Origin: an uncultured Bacillota bacterium
GTDB lineage: Bacteria > Bacillota_I > Bacilli_A > RF39 > UBA660
Direction: 5' to 3'
DNA: 42,388 bases
NCBI GenBank assembly: GCA_946611635.1
Contig: CAMODW010000006.1
Coordinates: 1-42,388, forward strand
Shown: positions 1 to 8,172 of the stretch, in pieces
How positions within the stretch are numbered: the first letter of the stretch is position 1
Layout: each line of letters begins with the position of its first letter
Notes under the pieces: generated by a model
Database searches by the model: none
What the model saw: the letters and a program-made list of their open reading frames with translations, nothing else
What the model was told of the DNA's origin: nothing
Made by a program: the position numbers and the translations under genes

Positions 1-319
1 TTAAAACTTTTATTATAGATATAGAAATAATAAGTATAACAAATAATAAATATATTAATAAGCTATTTTTTTTCTTTTTATTTATTAAATTATAATCTAT
101 TTCTTTGTAGATACCTAAGCTTTTATAACCTGCTTCTTTTATGTAATTGTTTATTTCTTCTATACTTATTATATCTTTATTATAAGTAATTGTAGTACAT
201 GCTAAAACAAGGTTAGTAAGAGAATCTTCTATACCTTTTTGCTTTTTTAAATATTTATCTATGGCATTCGAGCAGGCGCTACATGTCATTCCTTCTATAC
301 TTAATGTAATTTTATCCAT
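1..319 (-). CDS. Heavy-metal-associated (HMA) domain protein, CopA-like N-terminus, partial
   Basis: The reading frame opens at an ATG at 317-319 and stays open to the left window edge, so the C-terminal part is missing. The first 65 or so residues form an HMA metal-binding domain with the motif GMTCSAC near residue 10; the two cysteines bind Cu(I) or a similar soft metal in this family. A lysine-rich stretch follows and then the start of a hydrophobic segment. That order (one HMA, then membrane) fits a copper P-type ATPase (CopA), but other HMA-fused membrane transporters are possible because no ATPase motif is in view. A Shine-Dalgarno GGAAG sits 6 bases before the ATG. Confidence 0.75.
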   Translation of the reverse strand, partial: MDKITLSIEGMTCSACSNAIDKYLKKQKGIEDSLTNLVLACTTITYNKDIISIEEINNYIKEAGYKSLGIYKEIDYNLINKKKKNSLLIYLLFVILIISISIIKVL

Positions 320-342
320 AATTCACTTCCAAACATCTTGTT

Positions 343-371
343 ATTCTACCAAGATAATTTTATTTTATCAT
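343..371 (-). promoter_or_regulatory. Possible promoter of the HMA-domain gene
   Basis: On the minus strand a TAGAAT -10 element preceded by TGG (extended -10) lies at 343-348. A poor -35 (ATGATA) lies 17 bases upstream at 366-371. It falls between the terminator of the preceding gene and the HMA gene. The weak -35 might indicate an activator-dependent promoter, but no CsoR or CopY operator was recognised. Confidence 0.4.
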
Positions 372-372
372 A

Positions 373-398
373 GAAAAAGATTACCTGCACGATAATCT
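373..398 (-). terminator. Intrinsic terminator after the GIY-YIG gene
   Basis: An 8-bp stem (378-385 with 391-398, one wobble pair) with a 5-base loop is followed on the minus strand by a run of Ts. It lies just beyond the stop codon of the GIY-YIG gene and separates it from the HMA gene. Confidence 0.7.
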
Positions 399-401
399 GT
401 A

Positions 402-707
402 TTATTTTATTCTTAAATATTTATTATATTTTATTTTTTTTCCTAGCAATTCTTTAATATTATTCTTTGTTATTAGTTCTTCTTTTTGCGCTTTTGAAAG
501 CTTTTTAATGTGATATTCTAGCTGAGATGCTAATTCTCTACTGCCAGATAGATAGTAAGCTTCTAAGGTATTAGCTGAGTGATTCTTAGTATATTTAGCA
601 CATTTACTATTTTTAGTAAGATGTTCTTTGTATCTTCTTTCTATATCATTAGTAATTCCGGTATATAGTGAATTATCTTCACATCTTATTATATATGTAT
701 AAAACAT
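402..707 (-). CDS. GIY-YIG nuclease-family protein (UPF0213/YhbQ-YazA type)
   Basis: This 101-residue protein matches the small single-domain GIY-YIG family. The signature appears as YTYIIRC at residues 3-9 and YTGITND around 15-21, followed by the arginine-containing helix (IERRYKEHL) and a late glutamate (QLEYHIKKL) in the place of the catalytic acidic residue. Small YhbQ/YazA-type proteins are linked to DNA repair or nucleic-acid cleavage, but their role is poorly defined. The start codon overlaps the TAA stop of the upstream hydrolase (TAATG), so the two are probably translationally coupled. Confidence 0.85.
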   Translation of the reverse strand: MFYTYIIRCEDNSLYTGITNDIERRYKEHLTKNSKCAKYTKNHSANTLEAYYLSGSRELASQLEYHIKKLSKAQKEELITKNNIKELLGKKIKYNKYLRIK

Positions 708-1345
708 TATAGAAAAGGAATTATTACTTCAATATCACTATCTACTAATTCTTTAAATCTATTTGCATCTAGATTGCTTCCAACTATAGTACCATAATGA
801 ATTGGTATTACTTTTTTAGGTTTTATAGTATTAACATAGTCAGCTGCTTCTTTGTAATCCATAGTAAATTTACCACCGATAGGAATCATAGCAATATCAC
901 AATTAATTTTTCTAATATCTTCATTATTATCTGTATCTCCAGCTATATAAAGACTACTATCAAAATTATTAAATAAATATCCTACCCAATTGTATTCTTT
1001 CTTATGAAATTCTTTATTAGTATTATAACTTGGAATAGTATTAAAACTTATACCAGTAAATGTATATGATTTATTAGGTAATACACCTAATATGTTATTA
1101 TTATTAATATTTAACTCATTCAATTTATCTATTTCATTTATAGGTATAACAAATTTAGTATCAGCTTTTATAATCTTTTTTAGATCATCTATACTTAAAT
1201 GATCATAATGAGTATGGGTTATAAATATATAATCTGCCTTTTTACTATCATCTACTATTTTATAAGGATCAACATATATGTACATATTATCTACTTCTAA
1301 TAGTATAGAAGAATGGCAGTTAACATTTATCTCTTTTAGTTTCAT
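707..1345 (-). CDS. Metallo-beta-lactamase-fold hydrolase (UlaG/UPF0173-like)
   Basis: The 212-residue protein has the MBL metal-binding motif THTHYDHLS (HxHxDH) near residues 43-51, a later AGDTDN motif (metal-bridging Asp) near 135, and a C-terminal IPIHYGT histidine near 182. This is the compact layout of the UlaG-like/UPF0173 hydrolases, whose substrates are mostly unknown. It forms a two-gene unit with the GIY-YIG gene. No clear promoter lies in the 40 bases before it, so it may be read through from the upstream operon despite the terminator at 1365-1386, or use a promoter inside the preceding gene. Confidence 0.82.
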   Translation of the reverse strand: MKLKEINVNCHSSILLEVDNMYIYVDPYKIVDDSKKADYIFITHTHYDHLSIDDLKKIIKADTKFVIPINEIDKLNELNINNNNILGVLPNKSYTFTGISFNTIPSYNTNKEFHKKEYNWVGYLFNNFDSSLYIAGDTDNNEDIRKINCDIAMIPIGGKFTMDYKEAADYVNTIKPKKVIPIHYGTIVGSNLDANRFKELVDSDIEVIIPFL

Positions 1346-1364
1346 TATTTCACTTCTTTCTAGT

Positions 1365-1386
1365 AAAAAAGAGAGAATATCTCCCT
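1365..1386 (-). terminator. Intrinsic terminator of the rlmN-prkC-rpe operon
   Basis: On the minus strand a 7-bp stem (one G-T pair) with a 3-base loop is followed directly by six Ts. It overlaps the stop codon of the membrane-protein gene ending at 1385. Confidence 0.75.
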
Positions 1387-1900
1387 AGTAGTAAATAAAA
1401 TATTTATAGTTGTTATCTTCACGATATCTACCTAGCAATATGTTAGTTTCTTCAGTTATCTTGTCATAGTCATTTTTGTCTACTAATATTTCAATTTGCA
1501 TACCATCTGTTTCAACTACTATAGCATATAATTTATCTGTATCTTCAACTCCACTTACCATATGATGGTATAAGAATTTAGCGTTTGAAGTAACTTCTTC
1601 AATATTCTTTCTCTTACCATAAAAGATAGAATATAATACTTTGTAAGCTATAAAGAAGACAATTATAACAAAGATTATAATACCAGTAAGAATTATTAGA
1701 GTTAATGAGTTTTCATCTTCGTAACCTCTTTTGCTTGAAAAACTAGCAAAAGTAGCAAGATATATTAGTACTAATGCTAAAAACATAAATAAAATAAATG
1801 TTTTACTTTTATTAAATAACCTTTTATTATTTAGTCTTTTTATCTGTTTTAATTCTTCTTTGGTTGGAACATGCCAATCACTAGTAAAAAAAATGTTCAT
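1385..1900 (-). CDS. Two-span membrane protein of unknown function
   Basis: The 171-residue protein is not recognised. It has a polar, lysine-rich N-terminus (1-30), two hydrophobic segments at roughly 33-53 and 65-88, and a soluble C-terminal domain of about 80 residues rich in Asp, Glu and Tyr. It starts 3 bases after the rpe stop and has a Shine-Dalgarno AAAGGAA, so it is the last gene of the rlmN-rpe operon. In Bacillus subtilis the gene after rpe in the equivalent cluster is thiN; this protein shows no resemblance to thiamine pyrophosphokinase. Confidence 0.75.
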   Translation of the reverse strand: MNIFFTSDWHVPTKEELKQIKRLNNKRLFNKSKTFILFMFLALVLIYLATFASFSSKRGYEDENSLTLIILTGIIIFVIIVFFIAYKVLYSIFYGKRKNIEEVTSNAKFLYHHMVSGVEDTDKLYAIVVETDGMQIEILVDKNDYDKITEETNILLGRYREDNNYKYFIYY

Positions 1901-1902
1901 AT

Positions 1903-2547
1903 TTAATTTCCTTTTAATATTTTTATTCTTTCATTATAATTATCACTTTTACATACGTAAGATCCTGATACTACCATATCTACTCCAGCATCTCTAGCAA
2001 GAGATATAGTATCAGCATTTATTCCACCATCTATATTGATAATATAGTGATAACCATTTTCTTCTCTTAATTCTTTTAACGTTTCAACCTTATATAAAAC
2101 ATTTTCCATAAATTTTTGCCCACCTTTACCAGGTTTAACACTCATTACTAGAACTTCATCTATATGATTTAATAATGGTACTATATGACTAACCTTTGTC
2201 TCAGGATTTATAGCTATACCAACTTTTTTATCTGTATGTCTAATCATATTAATTACATCGATTGGGCGACGATGAGATTCGTAATGAATAATTATATATT
2301 CTATACTAGGTATCTTCGCTAAATCTCGAATGTATTTATTAGGGGAACAAACCATTAGATGGACATCTAACTTTTTGCTTGTTTCTTTAAACATTTTTTT
2401 TATATCAGAAATTTCATAGTTCTTTTCTGGAACAAATATTCCATCCATCATATCGACATGGATGTAATCAGCATCACTTTCATCTATTCTTTTTATTGTT
2501 TCTTCTAGTGAATAATCACTATTTATAAATGATACGCCAACCTTCAT
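1903..2547 (-). CDS. rpe: Ribulose-phosphate 3-epimerase
   Basis: The 214-residue TIM-barrel protein interconverts D-ribulose 5-phosphate and D-xylulose 5-phosphate in the pentose phosphate pathway. Metal and catalytic residues are in place: HVDMMDG near residue 31, DVHLMV near 62, and NIDGG near 172. The phosphate loop reads KPGKGGQ where the family usually has NPGFGGQ, and the N-terminus (VSFINSDYS) departs from the usual PSILSADF pattern, so it is a divergent but probably active member. A related ketose-phosphate epimerase is the alternative. Its ATG overlaps the rsgA stop (ATGA). Position after rsgA matches the Firmicutes prpC-prkC-rsgA-rpe order. Confidence 0.9.
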   Translation of the reverse strand: MKVGVSFINSDYSLEETIKRIDESDADYIHVDMMDGIFVPEKNYEISDIKKMFKETSKKLDVHLMVCSPNKYIRDLAKIPSIEYIIIHYESHRRPIDVINMIRHTDKKVGIAINPETKVSHIVPLLNHIDEVLVMSVKPGKGGQKFMENVLYKVETLKELREENGYHYIINIDGGINADTISLARDAGVDMVVSGSYVCKSDNYNERIKILKGN

Positions 2548-3374
2548 TTTATCTCCTCCAATATTTTTAGATAATTATTATAGCGAGATTTTAAAATCTT
2601 TTTATTCTCTACTGCTTTCTTTACTTCACATTCTATTTCTTTATTGTGAAGGCAATCATGAAATTTACATTCATAATTAGCAAATTCTATAAACGTGTCT
2701 TTAAGTTCGTCTTTTTCAATATTTGATAAATCTAAAGCCGAAAAGCCAGGAGTATCAGCTATCAAAGCATCGTCAACATCATATAATTCAGTATGCCTTG
2801 TTGTATGTTTACCTCTTCCTAAAGCTTTACTAATCTCTTTAGTTTCAATATTGTACTTATTTGTTAATCTATTTATTAAACTTGATTTACCTGCTCCTGA
2901 TTGTCCAGCAAGTACAACGATTTTTCCTTTTATGGACTTAATTATTTGCGCGGCTTCATTATTATAAAAGACTTTATAACCTATTTCTTCGTAATAAGCT
3001 CTTAATTCGTTTATGTTATCTTTTTCTTCTTCTGTTAATAAATCGATTTTTGTAAACACTATAATAGGTTCAATATTATTATATGTAACAGTAGATATTA
3101 ACTTATCCAGAAGAATTAAATCTAAATTAGGTTCTTTAACACTTGATACTATTAAAGCATTATCTACATTAGCTATTATAGGTCTTTTTAATTCGTTTTT
3201 TCTTGGTAATATTTTTACAATAATATTATTAGCAGGATCTATTATTACGTCATCTCCGACTAGAGGTGTAATTCCTTCTTTTCTAAATACACCTCTAGCA
3301 CGGCAACCGTATAACATATCGTCTATTTTAACTGTGTATAAGTCCGCTATTATTCTAATTATTTTTCCGTTCAT
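2544..3374 (-). CDS. rsgA: Ribosome small-subunit-dependent GTPase A
   Basis: RsgA (CpgA/YjeQ) is a circularly permuted GTPase that helps late maturation of the 30S subunit. The 276-residue protein has an N-terminal OB-fold (about 1-65), then the permuted G-motifs in order: TKIDLL (G4, near 108), GQSGAGKSS (P-loop, near 158), and DTPGF (G3, near 209). A C-terminal zinc knuckle has Cys, Cys, His and Cys in FANYECKFHDCLH and IEC. It lies 7 bases after prkC and overlaps rpe by four bases, so it belongs to the same operon. The length is typical. Confidence 0.95.
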   Translation of the reverse strand: MNGKIIRIIADLYTVKIDDMLYGCRARGVFRKEGITPLVGDDVIIDPANNIIVKILPRKNELKRPIIANVDNALIVSSVKEPNLDLILLDKLISTVTYNNIEPIIVFTKIDLLTEEEKDNINELRAYYEEIGYKVFYNNEAAQIIKSIKGKIVVLAGQSGAGKSSLINRLTNKYNIETKEISKALGRGKHTTRHTELYDVDDALIADTPGFSALDLSNIEKDELKDTFIEFANYECKFHDCLHNKEIECEVKKAVENKKILKSRYNNYLKILEEIK

Positions 3375-3381
3375 CTTTCAC

Positions 3382-5145
3382 CTAGCATAAACCATCTGTT
3401 TCACATTCTTGGACAATGTTCTCATCAGCAGGTGTTGATCCATCATTAGCTTTAGCTACTCTAATAGTAAGAGAAGTTCCTTCTGTTACTGTATATCCTT
3501 TTTGTCTACTTTGATAGATTATAGTTCCAGGGTTATAACTAGATGATGTTTCATAGTTTATTTTTAGGCTTACATTATGTTCATCACAGAAAGCTTGAAC
3601 TTGTTCTAAAGTATAAGATCCATCGGTAAAGTCAGGATATTTAACAACTATATCAGGTATATATAGTGTTATCGAATCATTAGCTCTTAGTTTTGTTCCT
3701 GCTTCTACGTCTTGGGAAAGAATTATTCCATCTTTAGCATTATCTTCTTCTTTAACTTCTTTTCTTTCGATTAAGACATTTATTCCATATACTTCTAACA
3801 TACCTTTTATTTCTTGATAATTCTTACCACTATAATCTTCTATGGTAATTGTTGAATCACCTGTTGATACAGTTAAAGTTATTGTTGTACCTGAAGCTCT
3901 TTTACTTCCAGCTGCTGGATTTGTTTTTATTACATGATCTTTCTTTATATCCGCGCTACTTTCTTCTTTTTGAGTATCAGATACTTCGAATCCTTCGTCT
4001 TGTAATTTCTTAATAGCTTCTGTTACTGTTAAGTTTTTAACGTCTGGTACTATTTTATCTTTTCCATTTATTAGTGATGGAATAAATAGTATTACTGCCG
4101 CTACTAATACTACTAATCCTGTAAATATTGCAGCTAGAACTATTAATAATTTATTTTCTTTTTGAACTTCTTCTTCATCAACTTGTTTAACTTTTACATC
4201 TTCATCATCTTCGTAATCGTCATCTTCTATATCAACTGCTTTTTCAACTTGTTTAGTAAATTTTTTGCCGTCAGTATCTAACTCAGGATATTTATATTCT
4301 AATTTATCTTCGTTTTGACGAGATTCATCTAAACAAGTTACTAAGTCTTCATACATTTCTCTAGCATCGCTATATCTATTTTTGGGATTTTTAGCTGCTG
4401 CTTTTAAAATAATATTTTCAACACTTTGAGGAATATCTGGAAACTCTTCTCTAATAGATGGAAGAGGTTCTTTTAAATGCTTTAAAGCGATTTCAACAGC
4501 ATTATCTCCACGATAAGGAAGGGTTCCTGAAAGTAATTCATACATTAAGATACCCATTGAATATATATCACTTTTTAAGGTAGATCCTTTACCAGATGCT
4601 TGTTCTGGTGGTAAATAGTGTACACTACCCATAACAGAATTTGTTTGTGTTAGCTGGGTTGCATTCATTGCCATGGCAATTCCAAAGTCAGTAATCTTTA
4701 CTAAGCCATTTTCTAATATCATAATATTTTGAGGTTTAATATCACGGTGAATAATATATGAATCGTGCGCAACTGACAAGCCATCAGCAATTTGGCTCAT
4801 TATGTCTACTACTTCAGAAACGGTGAGTTTTCCTCTTTTTTTAAGTAAATCTTTTAAGTTCTTTCCATCTATATATTCCATTACTATGAAATATTGACCA
4901 TTATCATCTCCTACATCGTAAACTTCAACAATGTTTGGATGAGATAGAGATGATGCTGATAAAGCTTCTCTTTGAAAACGACGGACAAATTTTTCGTCAT
5001 CAGCAAGGTCACCACGTAAAACTTTAACAGCTACGTCACGATCTAAAATAGTGTCATAAGCTAGATAAACATTAGCCATACCACCTTCACCAATTGATTT
5101 GATGATTTGGTATCTATCATTTATCTTTTGACCTTTCATTATCAT
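3382..5145 (-). CDS. prkC: PASTA-domain Ser/Thr protein kinase (PrkC/Stk1 family)
   Basis: This membrane kinase senses cell-wall fragments through external PASTA domains and phosphorylates division, wall and translation proteins. In 587 residues it has a Hanks-type kinase domain at about 12-270, with GEGGMANVY as the glycine loop, K41 as the ATP lysine, IIHRDIKPQN as the catalytic loop and ITDFG as the metal-binding motif. An acidic juxtamembrane stretch follows at about 305-325, then one transmembrane segment (about 330-355) and three PASTA repeats (about 363-570). The last residues (ECETDGLC) carry two cysteines outside the membrane, which is unusual. The gene overlaps prpC (ATGA), so kinase and phosphatase are co-translated. 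Confidence 0.95.
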   Translation of the reverse strand: MIMKGQKINDRYQIIKSIGEGGMANVYLAYDTILDRDVAVKVLRGDLADDEKFVRRFQREALSASSLSHPNIVEVYDVGDDNGQYFIVMEYIDGKNLKDLLKKRGKLTVSEVVDIMSQIADGLSVAHDSYIIHRDIKPQNIMILENGLVKITDFGIAMAMNATQLTQTNSVMGSVHYLPPEQASGKGSTLKSDIYSMGILMYELLSGTLPYRGDNAVEIALKHLKEPLPSIREEFPDIPQSVENIILKAAAKNPKNRYSDAREMYEDLVTCLDESRQNEDKLEYKYPELDTDGKKFTKQVEKAVDIEDDDYEDDEDVKVKQVDEEEVQKENKLLIVLAAIFTGLVVLVAAVILFIPSLINGKDKIVPDVKNLTVTEAIKKLQDEGFEVSDTQKEESSADIKKDHVIKTNPAAGSKRASGTTITLTVSTGDSTITIEDYSGKNYQEIKGMLEVYGINVLIERKEVKEEDNAKDGIILSQDVEAGTKLRANDSITLYIPDIVVKYPDFTDGSYTLEQVQAFCDEHNVSLKINYETSSSYNPGTIIYQSRQKGYTVTEGTSLTIRVAKANDGSTPADENIVQECETDGLC

Positions 5146-5888
5146 TCTTCTTCACCACTTTCAAGTGTTAAATAAGCTACTGAAATATTGTCTTGTCCAC
5201 CCCTTGCATTGCTTTTTCTAATTAGCTTAATTAATTTTTCTTCTATTTCTAATTCTTCATCATTTAGAACTTTTTCTATTTGTTCTTTGCTTAACATATT
5301 AGTTAATCCATCACTGCATAATAGTATTCCATCAACATTGGTATCAACTTCAAATATATCTACATCTACTTTCTCAAAAGTTCCTAAAGCCTTCATTAAG
5401 ACGTTTTTCTTTGGATGATATTTGGCTTCTTCTTCTGTTAAGTCTCCTGCTTCAATTAATAGGTTTACTAATGTATGATCTTTAGTAACTTTTGTTAATT
5501 TACCATTTTTAAAAACAAAACCTGATGAATCTCCAACATTACCAAATATCAAGAATTCTTTAGTAAGTAAAGCTAATACACAAGTAGTTCCCATACCAGT
5601 ACTTTCCGGATTCTTTTTAGTATAATCTATTATTTCTTTATTAATTTCAGCTATATTATCTCTAATCCAGTTTATTCCATCTATTTTACTTCCAATAGTA
5701 GACGTTTCATTAAATCTTTTACCTAGGTGAGTTAAAACTAAAGAAGAAGCAACTTCTCCTGCTCTATGACCACCCATACCATCTGCAACAATAAGAAGGT
5801 ACTCATCGTTAGCATTTTTTAAAATAGTAACGGAATCTTCGTTATGATTTCTTACTTTTCCTGTATCTGTTAAATAAAAACTTTTCAT
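5142..5888 (-). CDS. prpC: PP2C-type Ser/Thr protein phosphatase (PrpC/Stp)
   Basis: This metal-dependent phosphatase reverses phosphorylation by the neighbouring PASTA kinase. The 248-residue protein is the usual length for the family. The motifs are visible in order: TDTGKVRNHNED at 7-18, VADGMGGH at about 34-41 (metal-binding Asp), GNVGDSS at about 116-122, KDHTLVN near 136, LLCSDGLTNML near 190, and GGQDNISV near 230. It overlaps rlmN upstream and prkC downstream, each by four bases, giving a tightly coupled trio. Confidence 0.95.
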   Translation of the reverse strand: MKSFYLTDTGKVRNHNEDSVTILKNANDEYLLIVADGMGGHRAGEVASSLVLTHLGKRFNETSTIGSKIDGINWIRDNIAEINKEIIDYTKKNPESTGMGTTCVLALLTKEFLIFGNVGDSSGFVFKNGKLTKVTKDHTLVNLLIEAGDLTEEEAKYHPKKNVLMKALGTFEKVDVDIFEVDTNVDGILLCSDGLTNMLSKEQIEKVLNDEELEIEEKLIKLIRKSNARGGQDNISVAYLTLESGEEE

Positions 5889-6907
5889 GATTTCACCTCT
5901 TTGCTTCTAAGTTGTCCACACGCAGCATCAATATTACTTCCAAATTCTTTTCTTGTTGTTGCTGTAAGACCTTGTTTTATTAATATATCATAGAATTTTT
6001 TAATTCTTTCTGATGTACTACGTTTATAATCTATATGACTAGTTTCGTTATAAGGAATTAAGTTAACATATATATTCATTCCTTTAAGTAATTTAGCTAA
6101 TTCCATAGCTTGGGTTTCATTATCGTTTACTCCATTTAGCATTACATATTCAATTGTTACTCTTCGATTAGTTTTATCAATATATTCTTTTATTGCTTTT
6201 ATTAGTTCATCAAGTTTATAGGCTTTGTTAATTGGCATTATTTTATCTCTTAGTTGAGTATTAGGAGCATGAAGAGAAATAGCTAAATTTATTTGTAATG
6301 GTTCTTCAGACAATTTCTTTATCTGAGGTATAAGTCCACATGTTGATAAGGTAATATGTCTAGCTCCTATTGCTAATCCTTTAGCATCATTTATTATTTT
6401 TATAAAATCTAATACATTATCATAGTTATCTAATGGTTCTCCTATTCCCATTATTACTACACTAGATATTCTCTTTTTTATATCATTTTCTACTAATAGT
6501 ATTTGTTCAACCATTTCGTAGCTTTCTAGGTTTCTTACTTTTTTTAATCTTCCAGATTCACAAAAAGCACATCCCATATTGCATCCTACTTCACTACTTA
6601 CACAAATACTTAAGCCATAATCATGTTCCATTAAAACAGCTTCAATGTAATTATCATCTAGTAGTTTAAATAGATACTTTTTGGTTAGTTTATCTTCTTG
6701 TTTTTTTACAATAGTAATAAACTGGTTAGTAAAATCCTTAGCAAGTTCTTCTTGTAATTCTTTTTTTATATTGGTCATTTCACTAAAGGAACGAACTTTT
6801 TTTTCATATAACCACTCAAAAACTTGCAAGGCTTTATATTTTTTTAAATCCTTACTTAAGAAATATTCTTCTAAATCTTGTCTTTTTATTCCATATATAT
6901 TTCTCAT
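5885..6907 (-). CDS. rlmN: Dual-specificity RNA methyltransferase RlmN
   Basis: This radical-SAM enzyme methylates C2 of A2503 in 23S rRNA and of A37 in some tRNAs. The 340-residue protein carries the iron-sulfur motif CNMGCAFC at about 109-116, the GIGEPLDNYDN SAM-binding segment near 155, and the catalytic C-terminal cysteine in AACGQLRS near residue 330. The N-terminal helical domain is typical. It is the first gene of the operon, preceded by a promoter at 6923-6951 and a Shine-Dalgarno AGGTG. Its TGA stop overlaps the prpC start. Confidence 0.95.
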   Translation of the reverse strand: MRNIYGIKRQDLEEYFLSKDLKKYKALQVFEWLYEKKVRSFSEMTNIKKELQEELAKDFTNQFITIVKKQEDKLTKKYLFKLLDDNYIEAVLMEHDYGLSICVSSEVGCNMGCAFCESGRLKKVRNLESYEMVEQILLVENDIKKRISSVVIMGIGEPLDNYDNVLDFIKIINDAKGLAIGARHITLSTCGLIPQIKKLSEEPLQINLAISLHAPNTQLRDKIMPINKAYKLDELIKAIKEYIDKTNRRVTIEYVMLNGVNDNETQAMELAKLLKGMNIYVNLIPYNETSHIDYKRSTSERIKKFYDILIKQGLTATTRKEFGSNIDAACGQLRSKEVKS

Positions 6908-6922
6908 ATTTACACCTATTTA

Positions 6923-6951
6923 ATTATATCACAAAGAATTATAAATTTGAA
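6923..6951 (-). promoter_or_regulatory. Promoter of the rlmN-prpC-prkC-rsgA-rpe operon
   Basis: On the minus strand TTCAAA (6946-6951) and TATAAT (6923-6928) are 17 bases apart, and the -10 is extended (TGATATAAT). The start site would fall about 10 bases before the rlmN Shine-Dalgarno, giving a very short leader. Confidence 0.65.
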
Positions 6952-6958
6952 CCACACA

Positions 6959-6988
6959 AGAAAAAGATAACATTTTTATTGTTATCTT
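6959..6988 (-). terminator. Intrinsic terminator after the proline-repeat membrane protein
   Basis: A perfect 9-bp stem (6964-6972 with 6980-6988) with a 7-base loop is followed on the minus strand by a T-rich tail. Confidence 0.8.
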
Positions 6989-6997
6989 GTTATATAT

Positions 6998-8158
6998 TTA
7001 CATATTATTTGGATTATTTGTGTCAACTGGAGGTGTATTTACTTGTGTTTGCATTACTGATGTATCCGTTATAGATTCTGGTATATTTGCAACCGGTTCT
7101 GTAGTTGAAACTTGTGGGTCAACTACAGGAGCAACAGCTGGTTCTGGTACTACTGGCTCATTTGGCACTATTGGAGCAACAGGTTGTTCTGGCACTACTG
7201 GTGCATTTGGCACTACTGGGGCAACAGGTTGTTCTGGCACTACTGGTGCATTTGGCACTACTGGGGCAACAGGTGGTTCTGGTACTACCGGTGCATTTGG
7301 TGCTACTGGGGCAACAGGTTGCTCTGGCACTACTGGTGCATTTGGCACTACTGGAGCTACAGGTTGTTCTGGTACTACCGGTGCATTTGGAACTACTGGG
7401 GCAACAGGTTGCTCTGGCACTACTGGTGCATTTGGCACTACTGGAGCTACAGGTTGTTCTGGTACTACCGGTGCATTTGGCACTACTGGAGCAATAGGTT
7501 GTTCTGGTACTACCGGTGCAGTTGGATTTTGAACTACTGCTCCAACATCATTTATAGTATTTGTTACTATTATATTATTAGTTGGATTCTCATCTGGTGT
7601 AGGTGCTTTTTGTATAATACTATCAATTGTAACACTAGCATCTAATATATTGTTTGAATTTTGCATCATTGGCTCTACACCTACATTGGGATTTGGAGCG
7701 AATGGATCATTTGGATTAACGTTAGTATTTGGAATCGCTTGAGCACTAATATTTGTTCCATCAGCTACCATATTATTATTTAGTACAACTGATTTTTTTA
7801 GATTTTTATATTTAACAAAAGCATATATTAGAATACAAATTGTTACTAATGTATATATTGTACCTATTGTACCTCTTAACGACTCGTTTTTTATTAATGT
7901 TACATCAATATTTCCTATTTTGACTTTTGCAGTAGCAAATTCTGCTGCTACTAACCCCCAACCAACTGCTTTATTAAAAGCAAGTTTACCTAGTAAGTAT
8001 GACTGAAAATAAAAAGGTATCCAAGCAAGAACAGTACCTTTTCCTGTTACTAATTTGTTATATTTATTTAAGAATATTGCTTCTACTATATAAAGAACAA
8101 TACCAATTACTAAAGCTATAAGTGCAAAACCTAAAAGCATTTGAAAAATTCCTTCCAT
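6998..8158 (-). CDS. Membrane protein with a Pro/Val/Ala tandem-repeat C-terminal tail
   Basis: The 386-residue protein has a membrane N-terminal half with hydrophobic segments at about 7-30 and 98-115, and a further weakly hydrophobic stretch near 60-75. A polar Asn/Pro-rich linker (about 130-210) leads to eight copies and a partial copy of a 15-residue repeat of the type [15 protein letters not shown] (about 213-345). The tail lacks a sortase motif. The repeat could form an extended polyproline-like stalk, but its side of the membrane cannot be told. The function is not recognised. It follows an unknown four-span membrane protein by 14 bases and has a Shine-Dalgarno TAGGTG, so the two form an operon. 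Confidence 0.8.
   Translation of the reverse strand: MEGIFQMLLGFALIALVIGIVLYIVEAIFLNKYNKLVTGKGTVLAWIPFYFQSYLLGKLAFNKAVGWGLVAAEFATAKVKIGNIDVTLIKNESLRGTIGTIYTLVTICILIYAFVKYKNLKKSVVLNNNMVADGTNISAQAIPNTNVNPNDPFAPNPNVGVEPMMQNSNNILDASVTIDSIIQKAPTPDENPTNNIIVTNTINDVGAVVQNPTAPVVPEQPIAPVVPNAPVVPEQPVAPVVPNAPVVPEQPVAPVVPNAPVVPEQPVAPVVPNAPVVPEQPVAPVAPNAPVVPEPPVAPVVPNAPVVPEQPVAPVVPNAPVVPEQPVAPIVPNEPVVPEPAVAPVVDPQVSTTEPVANIPESITDTSVMQTQVNTPPVDTNNPNNM
7131..7520. repeat. 45-bp tandem repeat array inside a coding region
   Basis: About eight and a half units of 45 bp, each coding for 15 residues of a Pro/Val/Ala-rich tail in the minus-strand gene at 6998-8158. The units are very similar at the DNA level with a few third-position and single-residue variants (EQP/EPP, VVP/VAP/IVP). 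This indicates recent unit duplication and a likely variable copy number. Confidence 0.92.
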
Positions 8159-8172
8159 GTTAACACCTACCT

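Noticed and set aside
7131-7520. Possible CRISPR array
   Set aside because: The 45-bp units are contiguous with no spacers between them, and they code for protein in frame.
6987-7532. Plus-strand Gly/Thr/Ser-rich open frame over the tandem repeat
   Set aside because: It mirrors the 45-bp repeat of the minus-strand gene, as do two further plus-strand frames. The minus frame has a Shine-Dalgarno, a membrane domain and operon context, so the plus frames are shadows.
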